From: Trinickia terrae
Lineage (GTDB): Bacteria > Pseudomonadota > Gammaproteobacteria > Burkholderiales > Burkholderiaceae
Direction: 5' to 3'
Assembly (NCBI RefSeq): GCF_005144415.1
Contig: NZ_SWJE01000014.1
Location: 62,001 to 126,000 of the forward strand
DNA: 64,000 bases
The stretch's first letter is position 1; the number at the start of each line of letters is the position of its first letter. Under the pieces are notes generated by a model that was not told the DNA's origin, searched no databases, and saw only the letters and a list, made by a program, of their open reading frames with translations. The position numbers and the translations under genes were made by a program. Positions 51,144 to 59,192 of this stretch are shown here, in pieces.

Positions 51144-52114
51144 TGCACAGAAAAGCGCTCTACGGCCTGTTGCTGATCGGCCTGATTGCCGCTCCGTGGC
51201 TCGGCGCGTATCCCGTGTTCGTGATGAAGGTGCTGTGCTTCGCGCTCTTCGCGGCAGCGTTCAACCTGCTGATCGGCTATACAGGGCTGCTGTCGTTCGG
51301 TCATGCGATGTTCCTGTCGAGTGCGGGCTATGCCACCGGCTACGCGATTCAATCGCTGTCGCTTTCGCCTGAGCTCGGCGTGATCACCGGCACGGCAGCG
51401 GCGACGCTGCTCGGCTTGATCGTCGGCCTGTTTGCGATCCGGCGGCAAGGCATTTACTTCGCGATGGTGACGCTCGCGCTCGCACAGATGGTCTACTTCG
51501 TCTATCTGCAGGCGCCTTTCACGCACGGCGAGGACGGCCTGCAGGGCGTGGCGCGCGGCAAGCTCTTCGGCTTCCTGAACCTGTCGTCCGACCTCGCGCT
51601 CTACTACGTGCTGCTCGTGCTGGTGGTGCTGGCGTTCCTCTTGATCGTGCGCGTCGTGCACTCGCCATTCGGGCAAGTGCTCACCGCGATCAAGGAGAAC
51701 GAGCCGCGCGCCATCTCGCTCGGCTATGACACCGACCGCTTCAAGCTGCTGGCGTTCGTGCTGTCTGCGGGGATCGCGGGCTTCGCCGGCGCGCTCAAGG
51801 TGCTCGTGCTCGGCTTCGAGACGCTCAGCGACGCCTACTGGACGATGTCGGGCCTCGTCATCCTGATGACGCTCGTGGGCGGCATGGGCACGCTGTTCGG
51901 GCCGCTCGTCGGCGCGGCGCTGATCGTCTCGCTCGAGGACCGGATGGGCGATATCGGCGCCGTGATCGCATCGGCGACGGGCATCGATTGGTTCCGCTCG
52001 CTCGGCGAATCGACGACGATCGTCATCGGCCTGATCTTCATCACCTGTGTGCTTGCGTTCAGGCGGGGGATTGTCGGTGAGATCGTCGCACGCGTGCGGC
52101 TGCTGCGGACATGA
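51143..52114 (+). CDS. livM: branched-chain-type ABC permease LivM, system 1
   Basis: A 323-residue permease. LIGYTGLLSFGHAMFLSSAGYATGYAI, IRRQGIYFAMVTLALAQMVYF and IKENEPRAISLGYDTDRFKLLAFVLSAGIAGFAGAL are LivM hallmarks. ATG 51143 shares the A of the livH stop; ATG 51140 is an alternative three bases earlier. Last gene of system 1; a weak hairpin with seven Ts ends at 52200. Confidence 0.93.
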   Translation: MHRKALYGLLLIGLIAAPWLGAYPVFVMKVLCFALFAAAFNLLIGYTGLLSFGHAMFLSSAGYATGYAIQSLSLSPELGVITGTAAATLLGLIVGLFAIRRQGIYFAMVTLALAQMVYFVYLQAPFTHGEDGLQGVARGKLFGFLNLSSDLALYYVLLVLVVLAFLLIVRVVHSPFGQVLTAIKENEPRAISLGYDTDRFKLLAFVLSAGIAGFAGALKVLVLGFETLSDAYWTMSGLVILMTLVGGMGTLFGPLVGAALIVSLEDRMGDIGAVIASATGIDWFRSLGESTTIVIGLIFITCVLAFRRGIVGEIVARVRLLRT

Positions 52115-52175
52115 TTCGGTCGGCAGAGGTGGTTGCGCAGATAATTCGGATTCCGATCTAAATGGATTGTTGAAA

Positions 52176-52200
52176 TACGCCTTGATGGGCGCGTTTTTTT
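52176..52200 (+). terminator. weak intrinsic terminator after livM
   Basis: ACGCC-TTGAT-GGGCG hairpin followed by TTTTTTT (52194-52200). Short stem, good T-tract. Confidence 0.5.
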
Positions 52201-52231
52201 GCACCGCAGGCCGCCCCAGAGAAGTGCAATC

Positions 52232-52395
52232 TTGCACCACTAGGGTAAATGCTAGGTTGTGGCATGGGGCAGGGTTGTTTAATCTCTCGCTTAGTTCTGA
52301 TGCACCCGAATTTGCAGGTGGAGAACGAGGAGACAATCGAGGCACTCAGTGCCCGGACGAAAGCGCTGTTGGAGTTGATCCAACAGCGCTTTTTA
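52232..52395 (+). other. possible small transcript or short ORF ending in a strong terminator
   Basis: Between the livM terminator and the next binding-protein gene lies a segment ending in a perfect hairpin AAAGCGCTGTTGGA (52360-52373) / TCCAACAGCGCTTT (52379-52392) followed by Ts. A frame from ATG 52300 reads MHPNLQVENEETIEALSART... through the hairpin, without a ribosome site. The segment could be an independent small RNA, a short ORF, or a decayed gene end. The sequence after the T-tract, GGGTCCCATGC, equals the right end of the dispersed palindromes. Confidence 0.35.
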
Positions 52396-52669
52396 TTTGG
52401 GTCCCATGCAAAGCATGGCCCGTTGTGGCCTTGTTGATCGAGCTTCCGACGTTCCTCTCTTTTGGCGCGCCATTTTGCGCTCACGCCTTTTCAGTCTTTC
52501 AGCCCATCCCACGCGTTTAGGAATCTTCTGATTCTTCGTGCGATGCCTTGCTGTGCTTCGCTTGCCTCCCTTACACTCGCCGTCTTTCGGAGCAGGGGCC
52601 TCTTTCCTCTGGTCGCGTTTCAATCGTCAAATTCAAACGAAACATCGGTGCGGGGTAAGGAAAGTCGTG

Positions 52670-53833
52670 ATGTTCAGGTTGCGTTGGATAGGGGCGGCGC
52701 TGGCCGCAGCAAGTATGGCAGCGGGGTGGAGCGGCCATGCGCAGGCGGATATCAAGATCGGCGTGACGGTATCGGCGACCGGTCCTGCCGCATCGCTCGG
52801 CATTCCCGAGAAGAACACGATCGCGCTGCTGCCGAAGGAAATCGCCGGCCAGAAAGTCGACTACATCGTGCTCGACGACGCCACCGATTCCACGCAGGCC
52901 GTCAAGAATGCACGCAAGCTGACGAGCGAGGACCAGGTCGATGCGATCATCGGTTCAACCGCGGCGCCGGGCTCGCTCGCAATGATCGACATTGCATCGG
53001 AGTCGTCGACGCCGATGATCTCGATGGCGGCGAACGCGTCGATCGTCGCGCCGATGGACGAGAAGCGCGCGTGGGTCTTCAAGACGCCGCAGAACGATAC
53101 CTTGATGGCGACGGCCATCGCGCAGCACATGGCGGCGCACGGCGTGAAGACGGTCGCGTTCATCGGCTTTTCCGACACCTACGGCGAGAGCTGGATCAAG
53201 GAGTTCGGCAAGGCCGCGTATCTCGCGGGCATCAAGGTCGTCGCGAGCGAGCGTTTCGCACGCAACGATACATCGGTGACGGGGCAGGTGCTCAAGCTGA
53301 TGGTGTCGAACCCGGATGCAGTGCTGATCGCGGGCTCGGGCACGCCGGCGGCGCTGCCGCAAAAGACGCTCAAGGAGCGCGGCTACAAGGGCAAGATCTA
53401 CCAGACGCACGGCGTTGCGAACAGTGATTTCCTGCGCGTGTGCGGCAAGGATTGCGAAGGCACGTACCTGCCTGCCGGGCCGCTGCTCGTCGCCGATCAA
53501 CTGCCGGACGCGAATCCGGCCAAGAAGCAGGCGCTCGCATGCAAAGCCGCGTATGAAGCAGCTTACGGCGCGGGGTCGGCATCGACCTTCGGGGGGCACG
53601 CATGGGATGCGGGGCTGTTGCTTCAGCGCGCGATTCCCGTCGCATTGAAAGCGGGACAGCCGGGCACCAAGGCGTTTCGCGAGGCGTTGCGCGCCGCGCT
53701 CGAAAACACCAGGGACATGCCCGCTTCACACGGCGTCTTCACCATGAGCGCCAAGGATCACTCGGGGCTCGACCAGCGCGCGCGCGTGATGGTGCAGATC
53801 ACCGGCGGCAAGTGGAAGCTGATTGGCGATTGA
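52670..53833 (+). CDS. periplasmic substrate-binding protein A of Liv system 2
   Basis: A 387-residue Peripla_BP_6 protein. AAGGAAA precedes ATG 52670; signal peptide ends GHAQAD. Mature part DIKIGVTVSATGPAASLGIPEKNTIALLPKEIAGQKVDYIVLDDATDSTQAV. Two cysteines (VCGKDCEG) lie in the second lobe. It is a close paralogue of the next gene. It has its own terminator at 53861, so it can be expressed separately from the permeases. Confidence 0.9.
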   Translation: MFRLRWIGAALAAASMAAGWSGHAQADIKIGVTVSATGPAASLGIPEKNTIALLPKEIAGQKVDYIVLDDATDSTQAVKNARKLTSEDQVDAIIGSTAAPGSLAMIDIASESSTPMISMAANASIVAPMDEKRAWVFKTPQNDTLMATAIAQHMAAHGVKTVAFIGFSDTYGESWIKEFGKAAYLAGIKVVASERFARNDTSVTGQVLKLMVSNPDAVLIAGSGTPAALPQKTLKERGYKGKIYQTHGVANSDFLRVCGKDCEGTYLPAGPLLVADQLPDANPAKKQALACKAAYEAAYGAGSASTFGGHAWDAGLLLQRAIPVALKAGQPGTKAFREALRAALENTRDMPASHGVFTMSAKDHSGLDQRARVMVQITGGKWKLIGD

Positions 53834-53860
53834 TCGTGAAGTGATCGAGCCGATCGAGGC

Positions 53861-53892
53861 AAAAGGCGCGTGTTGTCCGACGCGCCTTTTTT
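53861..53892 (+). terminator. intrinsic terminator between the two paralogous binding-protein genes
   Basis: Stem AAAAGGCGCG (53861-53870) / CGCGCCTTTT (53881-53890), then more Ts. Strong. Confidence 0.85.
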
Positions 53893-54010
53893 ATTCGTAT
53901 TGCGCGGGAAAACCATGCTTGGCACGCCGTGGCGCGATAACTAGATTCGGGTGTCCGGCCTCGTTGCCGGCAACGAATACTCGCTTATTGAAGGCGCTTG
54001 GAGACGATCG

Positions 54011-55171
54011 ATGAAAAAAACGAAACGGTGGATGCAGGCAGGCGTTGCGGCGGTATTGGTATGCAGCGCGAGCGCGGTCTTCGCGCAGGTGAAGATCGGC
54101 GTGACGCTCTCGACCACTGGCCCGGCCGCGTCGCTTGGCATTCCGGAGAAGAACACAATTGCGCTGCTGCCGAAGGAGATCGCCGGCAAGAGCGTGCAGT
54201 ACATCGTGCTCGACGATGGTTCGGACACGAGCCGCGCCGTGCAGAACACGCGCAAGCTGATCGACGAGGACCATGTCGACGCGATCGTCGGCTCGACGGT
54301 GACGCCTAACTCGCTGGCGATGCTCGACCCCGTGTCGCAAGGCAAGACGCCGATGATCTCGCTCGCGGCTTCTGCCCAGATCGTCCAGCCGATGGACGCG
54401 AAGCGCGCCTGGGCCTTCAAGACGCCGCAGAACGACAGCCTGATGGCCGAAGCGATTGCGGGTTACATGGAAAAGCACGGCGTGAAGACGGTTGGCTTCA
54501 TCGGCTTCTCGGATGCGTATGGCGAGAGCTGGTACACCGTGTTCAGTAAGGCTGCGGAGGCGCATCACCTGAAGATCGTCGGCAATGAGCGCTACAACCG
54601 CGCGGACGCTTCGGTGACGGGGCAAGTGCTGAAGCTGATGAGTGCGCATCCCGACGCCGTGCTGATCGGCGGCTCGGGCACGCCGGCCGCGCTGCCGGCG
54701 ACGGCGCTCAAGGAGCGTGGCTATGCGGGCAAGATCTACCAGACGCACGGTGTCGCGAACAACGACTTCCTGCGCGTGTGCGGGAAGGTCTGCGACGGCG
54801 AGCTGTTGCCCGCGGGCCCGATTCTTGTCACCGACCAGTTGCCGGACTCGAACCCGGTCAAGCAATCGTCGCAGGCGTACAAGACGGCCTATGAGAAGGC
54901 ATATGGCGTCGGGACGGTGGCGACATTCGGCGGCCATGCGTGGGACGCTGGGCAGATGCTGCAGCGTGCGATTCCCGAAGCGTTGAAGAAGGGCGAGCCG
55001 GGCACCGAGGCGTTCCGCGAGGGGCTGCGCGCAGCGCTCGAAAACATCAAGGATCTGCCGCTCGCGCATGGCGTGATGAATACGACGCCGGCAAACCACA
55101 ACGGCCTCGACGACCGCGCACGCGTGATGGTACAGATCGTCGACGGCAAGTGGAAGCTTCAGAACGACTGA
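54011..55171 (+). CDS. periplasmic substrate-binding protein B of Liv system 2
   Basis: A 386-residue binding protein, tandem paralogue of the preceding gene. Shared landmarks include GPAASLGIPEKNTIALLPKE, ASVTGQVLKLM, GSGTPAALP, YQTHGVAN.DFLRVCGK and HAWDAG. Signal peptide ends ASAVFAQ. Start ATG 54011. It is separated from the permease genes by about 165 bases. Two binding proteins for one transporter suggest either split substrate range or different expression. Confidence 0.9.
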   Translation: MKKTKRWMQAGVAAVLVCSASAVFAQVKIGVTLSTTGPAASLGIPEKNTIALLPKEIAGKSVQYIVLDDGSDTSRAVQNTRKLIDEDHVDAIVGSTVTPNSLAMLDPVSQGKTPMISLAASAQIVQPMDAKRAWAFKTPQNDSLMAEAIAGYMEKHGVKTVGFIGFSDAYGESWYTVFSKAAEAHHLKIVGNERYNRADASVTGQVLKLMSAHPDAVLIGGSGTPAALPATALKERGYAGKIYQTHGVANNDFLRVCGKVCDGELLPAGPILVTDQLPDSNPVKQSSQAYKTAYEKAYGVGTVATFGGHAWDAGQMLQRAIPEALKKGEPGTEAFREGLRAALENIKDLPLAHGVMNTTPANHNGLDDRARVMVQIVDGKWKLQND

Positions 55172-55335
55172 AGTGTTCGACCGGGGGCGGGGCTCGATGC
55201 CGCCGTCGCGGTCCGCGCCGATCGAAGCAATGGACAGACGCCCGTCGCGCCGCATGGCGGCCCGGCGGGCGTGTTTCGATGTCGGCGCGCCGGCATTCCC
55301 CGATTTCCCATTCGAAGCTTGAAAAAAGAGGAAGC

Positions 55336-56391
55336 ATGGATCTATCGATTGCGGCGATTCTCGCGCAAGACGGCATCACCACGGGCGCGATCTACGCATT
55401 GTTGGCGCTGGCGCTGGTGCTGGTGTTCTCCGTCACGCGGGTGATCTTCATTCCGCAGGGCGAGTTCGTTTCGTATGGCGCGCTGACGCTCGCCGCGCTC
55501 CAGTCGCAGAAATTTCCCGCCACCTGCTGGCTGCTGATCACGATGGGCGTGGCATGTTTCGTCGTCGAGACGGCGAGCCTCGTGCGGCATCCCGAGCGGC
55601 GGCGTCATGCGCCGCGCACGCTCGCGATGCTGGCCGGCAAGTACCTGCTGTTTCCGGTCGCCGTCTACGCGGTAACGCGCGGCATCTTCATGCAGCCGAT
55701 GCCGATGATCGTGCAGATCGCGCTCACGCTGTTGATCGTCGTGCCGATGGGTCCATTCGTGTACCGGCTAGCCTATGAGCCGATCGCCGAGGCGACGACG
55801 CTCTTGCTCCTGATCGTTGCGGTGGCCGTGCACTTTGCAATGGTTGGTCTTGGCCTTGTGATGTTCGGCGCGGAAGGCTCGCGCACGACGCCGTTTTCCG
55901 ATGCCACGTTCAACGCCGGCAGCCTGGCCGTGTCCGGGCAGAGCCTGTGGGTGGTCGGCACGGCGGCCGTGCTGATCGTCGCGCTCTATTTGTATTTCGA
56001 TCGGACGATCTCCGGCAAGGCGTTGCGTGCGACCTCGGTGAACCGGCTCGGCGCGCGGCTCGTCGGTATCGGCACGACCCAGGCCGGGCGGCTCGCGTTC
56101 ACGCTGGCCGCCGGCCTCGGGGCGCTCTGCGGCATCCTCGTCGCGCCGCTCACCACGATCTACTACGACTCGGGCTTTTTGATCGGCTTGAAGGGCTTTG
56201 TCGGCGCGATCATCGGCGGCCTCGTCAGCTATCCGCTCGCGGCGGCCGGCTCGGTGCTCGTCGGGCTGCTCGAGTCGTATTCGTCGTTCTGGGCAAGCGC
56301 CTATAAGGAGGTGATCGTTTTCACGTTGATCATTCCGGTGCTGCTCTGGCGGAGTTTCGCGAGCCCGCACGTCGAAGAGGAACAGGAGTAA
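55336..56391 (+). CDS. livH: branched-chain-type ABC permease LivH, system 2
   Basis: A 351-residue permease, longer than LivH of system 1. AAGAGGAAG precedes ATG 55336. DGITTGAIYALLALALVLVFSVTRVIFIPQGEFVSYGAL is the family start. An insertion of about 40 residues (SLVRHPERRRHAPRTLAMLAG) lies between early helices, and the C-terminus ends in an acidic tail (HVEEEQE). It is followed five bases later by the permease-ATPase fusion. Confidence 0.9.
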   Translation: MDLSIAAILAQDGITTGAIYALLALALVLVFSVTRVIFIPQGEFVSYGALTLAALQSQKFPATCWLLITMGVACFVVETASLVRHPERRRHAPRTLAMLAGKYLLFPVAVYAVTRGIFMQPMPMIVQIALTLLIVVPMGPFVYRLAYEPIAEATTLLLLIVAVAVHFAMVGLGLVMFGAEGSRTTPFSDATFNAGSLAVSGQSLWVVGTAAVLIVALYLYFDRTISGKALRATSVNRLGARLVGIGTTQAGRLAFTLAAGLGALCGILVAPLTTIYYDSGFLIGLKGFVGAIIGGLVSYPLAAAGSVLVGLLESYSSFWASAYKEVIVFTLIIPVLLWRSFASPHVEEEQE

Positions 56392-56395
56392 GCCG

Positions 56396-58180
56396 ATGAA
56401 ACGCGTGATTCGAAACAGGTTCTTCTGGCTCTTCCTCGTCGTGATCTTTGCAATTCCGGTGCTGCCGCAGCCGGTTCACGTGCCCGAGTATTGGGTCACG
56501 CTGCTCAATTACATCGGGCTCTATGCGATCGTGGCGATCGGGCTCGTGCTGCTCACGGGCATCGGTGGCATGACGAGCTTCGGGCAGGCCGCATTCGTCG
56601 GCGTTGGCGCGTATGCGACTGCTTATCTGACGACGCAATACGGCGTCTCGCCGTGGCTTGCGCTGATCGTGGGCGTCGTGTTGACGGCGCTGGTGGCGCT
56701 GATTCTTGGCGCGGTCACGATGCGGCTCTCCGGCCACTTCCTGCCGCTCGGCACGATCGCGTGGGGGCTCTCGCTGTACTACCTGTTCGGCAACATGGAG
56801 CTGCTCGGCAAGTACGATGGCATCAACGGTATTCCTGCGTTGGACGTGCTCGGCATTTCGCTGGCATCCGGGCGCAGCATCTACTACCTGATATGGATCG
56901 TCGTACTGGGTGCGGTCGTCTCTGTTCAAAATCTGCTTAATAGCCGGCCGGGGCGTGCGATTCGCGCGCTGCGCGGGGCGGGCGTGATGGCCGAAGCGAT
57001 GGGCGTGAACACGGCGTGGATGCGCGTCGTGATCTTCATTTATGCGGCGGTGCTCGCGGCGATATCGGGCTTTCTGTACGCGCACTTGCAGCGCGCCGTG
57101 AACCCGACGCCGTTTGGCCTGAACCACGGCATCGAATTCCTGTTCATGGCGGTGGTGGGCGGTGTTTCGCACGTGTGGGGCGCGGTGCTTGGCGCGGCGA
57201 TTCTTACGATCCTGCAGGACTACCTGCAGACCCTGCTTCCGATGCTGCTTGGCCAGACCGGCAACTTCGAAGTGATCGTGTTCGGCGTGCTCATGGTGCT
57301 GCTGCTGCAATACGCGCGACAGGGCGTGTGGCCTTTCGTGGCGCGCTTGTTCCCGCGTGGACCGAGCGCGCATGTGCCCGAGCATGCGGAACCGCTGCCG
57401 CAGCGCGCTAAGCCGACTGCAGGCGAAACGCTCCTGGTCGTGGATAACGCGCGCAAGCAGTTCGGCGGCCTGGTGGCCGTCAACGACGTGAGCTTCGAGG
57501 TCAAGGCGGGGCAGATCGTCGGCTTGATCGGGCCGAACGGCGCGGGCAAGTCGACCACGTTCAATCTTGTCACCGGTGTGCTGCAAGCGACGCGTGGCGC
57601 CATCAGCTTTCGCGGCGAGCGGATCGATGCGCTCAATTCACGTGAAATTGTCAAACGCGGAATCGGGCGCACGTTCCAGCACGTGAAGCTGCTGCCGGGC
57701 ATGACGGTGCTCGAGAACGTTGCGCTGGGAGCGCATTTGCGGGGGGCAGCGGGCGTCTGGCGCAGCGTCGTCCGGCTGAATGCCGCGGAGGAGGCACGCC
57801 TGATGGCGGAGGCCGCGAGACAGATCCAGCGCGTCGGACTGGCGTCGCATATGTATGAAGAGGCGGGCAGCCTGGCGCTGGGTCAGCAGCGGATTCTGGA
57901 AATTGCGCGTGCGCTGTGCTGCGATCCGACGTTGCTGCTGCTGGACGAACCGGCGGCGGGCTTACGCTACCAGGAGAAGCAGCAGCTCGCCGAGTTGCTG
58001 CGCAAGTTGAAAGCGGAGGGGATGAGCGTGCTGCTGGTCGAGCACGACATGGATTTCGTGATGAACCTGACTGATCGGCTGGTCGTGATGGAGTTCGGCA
58101 CGCGGATCGCGGAGGGCTTGCCGCAGGACGTGCAGAAAGACCCGGCGGTGCTGGAAGCGTATCTCGGCGGAGTGGAATGA
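56396..58180 (+). CDS. LivM-LivG fusion: ABC permease and ATPase in one protein
   Basis: A 594-residue protein. Residues 1-320 are LivM ([71 protein letters not shown]). A Pro-rich linker follows ([21 protein letters not shown]), then a complete LivG ATPase: GPNGAGKST, signature [33 protein letters not shown]. One polypeptide therefore supplies a membrane half and its ATPase. No frameshift is needed to explain it. Confidence 0.93.
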   Translation: MKRVIRNRFFWLFLVVIFAIPVLPQPVHVPEYWVTLLNYIGLYAIVAIGLVLLTGIGGMTSFGQAAFVGVGAYATAYLTTQYGVSPWLALIVGVVLTALVALILGAVTMRLSGHFLPLGTIAWGLSLYYLFGNMELLGKYDGINGIPALDVLGISLASGRSIYYLIWIVVLGAVVSVQNLLNSRPGRAIRALRGAGVMAEAMGVNTAWMRVVIFIYAAVLAAISGFLYAHLQRAVNPTPFGLNHGIEFLFMAVVGGVSHVWGAVLGAAILTILQDYLQTLLPMLLGQTGNFEVIVFGVLMVLLLQYARQGVWPFVARLFPRGPSAHVPEHAEPLPQRAKPTAGETLLVVDNARKQFGGLVAVNDVSFEVKAGQIVGLIGPNGAGKSTTFNLVTGVLQATRGAISFRGERIDALNSREIVKRGIGRTFQHVKLLPGMTVLENVALGAHLRGAAGVWRSVVRLNAAEEARLMAEAARQIQRVGLASHMYEEAGSLALGQQRILEIARALCCDPTLLLLDEPAAGLRYQEKQQLAELLRKLKAEGMSVLLVEHDMDFVMNLTDRLVVMEFGTRIAEGLPQDVQKDPAVLEAYLGGVE

Positions 58181-58181
58181 C

Positions 58182-58940
58182 ATGAATCAGACGAAAACCA
58201 TGCCGATTCTGGAAGTGACGGGACTGTCGGTGCGCTACGGCAAGGTTGAGGCGCTGCACGGCGCGGCGCTCAAGGTGGCGCCGGGTCAGATCGTCAGCGT
58301 CATCGGACCGAATGGAGCAGGGAAATCGACGCTGCTAAATGCGGTGATGGGCGCGCTGCCCGTGACCGGGCACGCGAGGGGCAGCGTTCGTTATCGTGGC
58401 GAGGAGGTCGGGGCTTTGCCGGTCGAGAAGCGTGTTGCGCGCGGCATGTGCCTTGTGCCGGAAAAGCGGGAGCTATTCGCTACGATGACCGTCGAGGATA
58501 ACCTCTTGCTCGGCGCGTACCGCCGCAAGCGCGCAGGGGAACGCAATTACCTCGACCAGCTCGAACCCGTGTTCGACCTTTTCCCTAGGCTGAAGGAGCG
58601 TCGCAAGCAGGCAGCGGGGACGTTGTCGGGCGGCGAGCGGCAGATGCTCGCGGTGGGCCGGGCGCTGATGGGCAAGCCCGATTTGCTGATGCTCGACGAG
58701 CCTAGCCTCGGACTGGCGCCGCTTATCGTGAAGGAGATATTTCACATTATCGCCAGGCTCAAGGGAACCGGCGTTGCGACGCTGTTGATCGAGCAGAACG
58801 CGCGTGCGGCGCTGCAGATATCGGACTACGGCTACGTTTTGGAAACTGGGGAGCTGGCGATGGAGGGGGTGGCTGACGAGCTTGCCCACAATCCGCGAGT
58901 TATCGAAACGTATCTTGGATTGACGAAGAAAACCGCCTAG
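58182..58940 (+). CDS. livF: branched-chain-type ABC transporter ATPase LivF, system 2
   Basis: A 252-residue ATPase with intact Walker [10 protein letters not shown], signature [15 protein letters not shown] and Walker [14 protein letters not shown]. It starts one base after the fusion gene stop, so translation is coupled. It ends 45 bases before a terminator whose stem contains a parS site. Confidence 0.93.
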   Translation: MNQTKTMPILEVTGLSVRYGKVEALHGAALKVAPGQIVSVIGPNGAGKSTLLNAVMGALPVTGHARGSVRYRGEEVGALPVEKRVARGMCLVPEKRELFATMTVEDNLLLGAYRRKRAGERNYLDQLEPVFDLFPRLKERRKQAAGTLSGGERQMLAVGRALMGKPDLLMLDEPSLGLAPLIVKEIFHIIARLKGTGVATLLIEQNARAALQISDYGYVLETGELAMEGVADELAHNPRVIETYLGLTKKTA

Positions 58941-58984
58941 TGATGATGACCGCGGCCGCGAAGGCGGTTTGGTCAATTCGATGA

Positions 58985-59018
58985 GCGGCGTGTTTCACGT
59001 GAAACACGCCGCTTTTTT
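58985..59018 (+). terminator. intrinsic terminator built on a parS palindrome
   Basis: A perfect 28-base palindrome, arms GCGGCGTGTTTCAC (58985-58998) and GTGAAACACGCCGC (58999-59012), followed directly by TTTTTT (59013-59018). It closes the Liv system 2 operon. The central 16 bases are the ParB-binding site. Confidence 0.75.
58991..59006. other. parS site 1
   Basis: TGTTTCACGTGAAACA, an exact match to the universal chromosomal parS consensus, 200 bases upstream of mnmG and 3.7 kb from parB. It should be bound by the ParB encoded at 62686. Confidence 0.95.
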
Positions 59019-59020
59019 GT

Positions 59021-59063
59021 GTCGATCCGAGTTAGCGCTTTAGCGCTTACTTGGATCCCATGC
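59021..59063 (+). repeat. dispersed palindromic element, copy D
   Basis: 43 bp, GTCGATCCGAG ... GGATCCCATGC, with arms GAGTTAGCGCT / AGCGCTTACTT around TT. It begins two bases after the T-tract of the parS terminator. Confidence 0.8.
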
Positions 59064-59132
59064 TCCAGGCCCACAGCGGTCCGTTCTTCGGGTTGGCTAT
59101 CCGGACGAAATTCGGGCCAAAAGCGAACCCGC

Positions 59133-59138
59133 TATAAT
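59133..59138 (+). promoter_or_regulatory. -10 element of the mnmG operon
   Basis: TATAAT, a perfect -10, 55 bases before the mnmG start; the -35 region (around 59110) is poor. Confidence 0.55.
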
Positions 59139-59192
59139 TCGCCCATACTTTTTCTCAGAAAGGCTCGTGCACATCACTGCGCGAGGTCTGCA

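Noticed and set aside
50429-52114. 561-codon plus-strand frame covering livH and livM.
   Set aside because: Its first half is an out-of-frame shadow of livH; only the part from 51140/51143, which is livM, is real.
57440-57460. A DnaA-box-like CGTGGATAA inside the LivM-LivG fusion gene.
   Set aside because: Single imperfect match inside coding sequence with no companion boxes.
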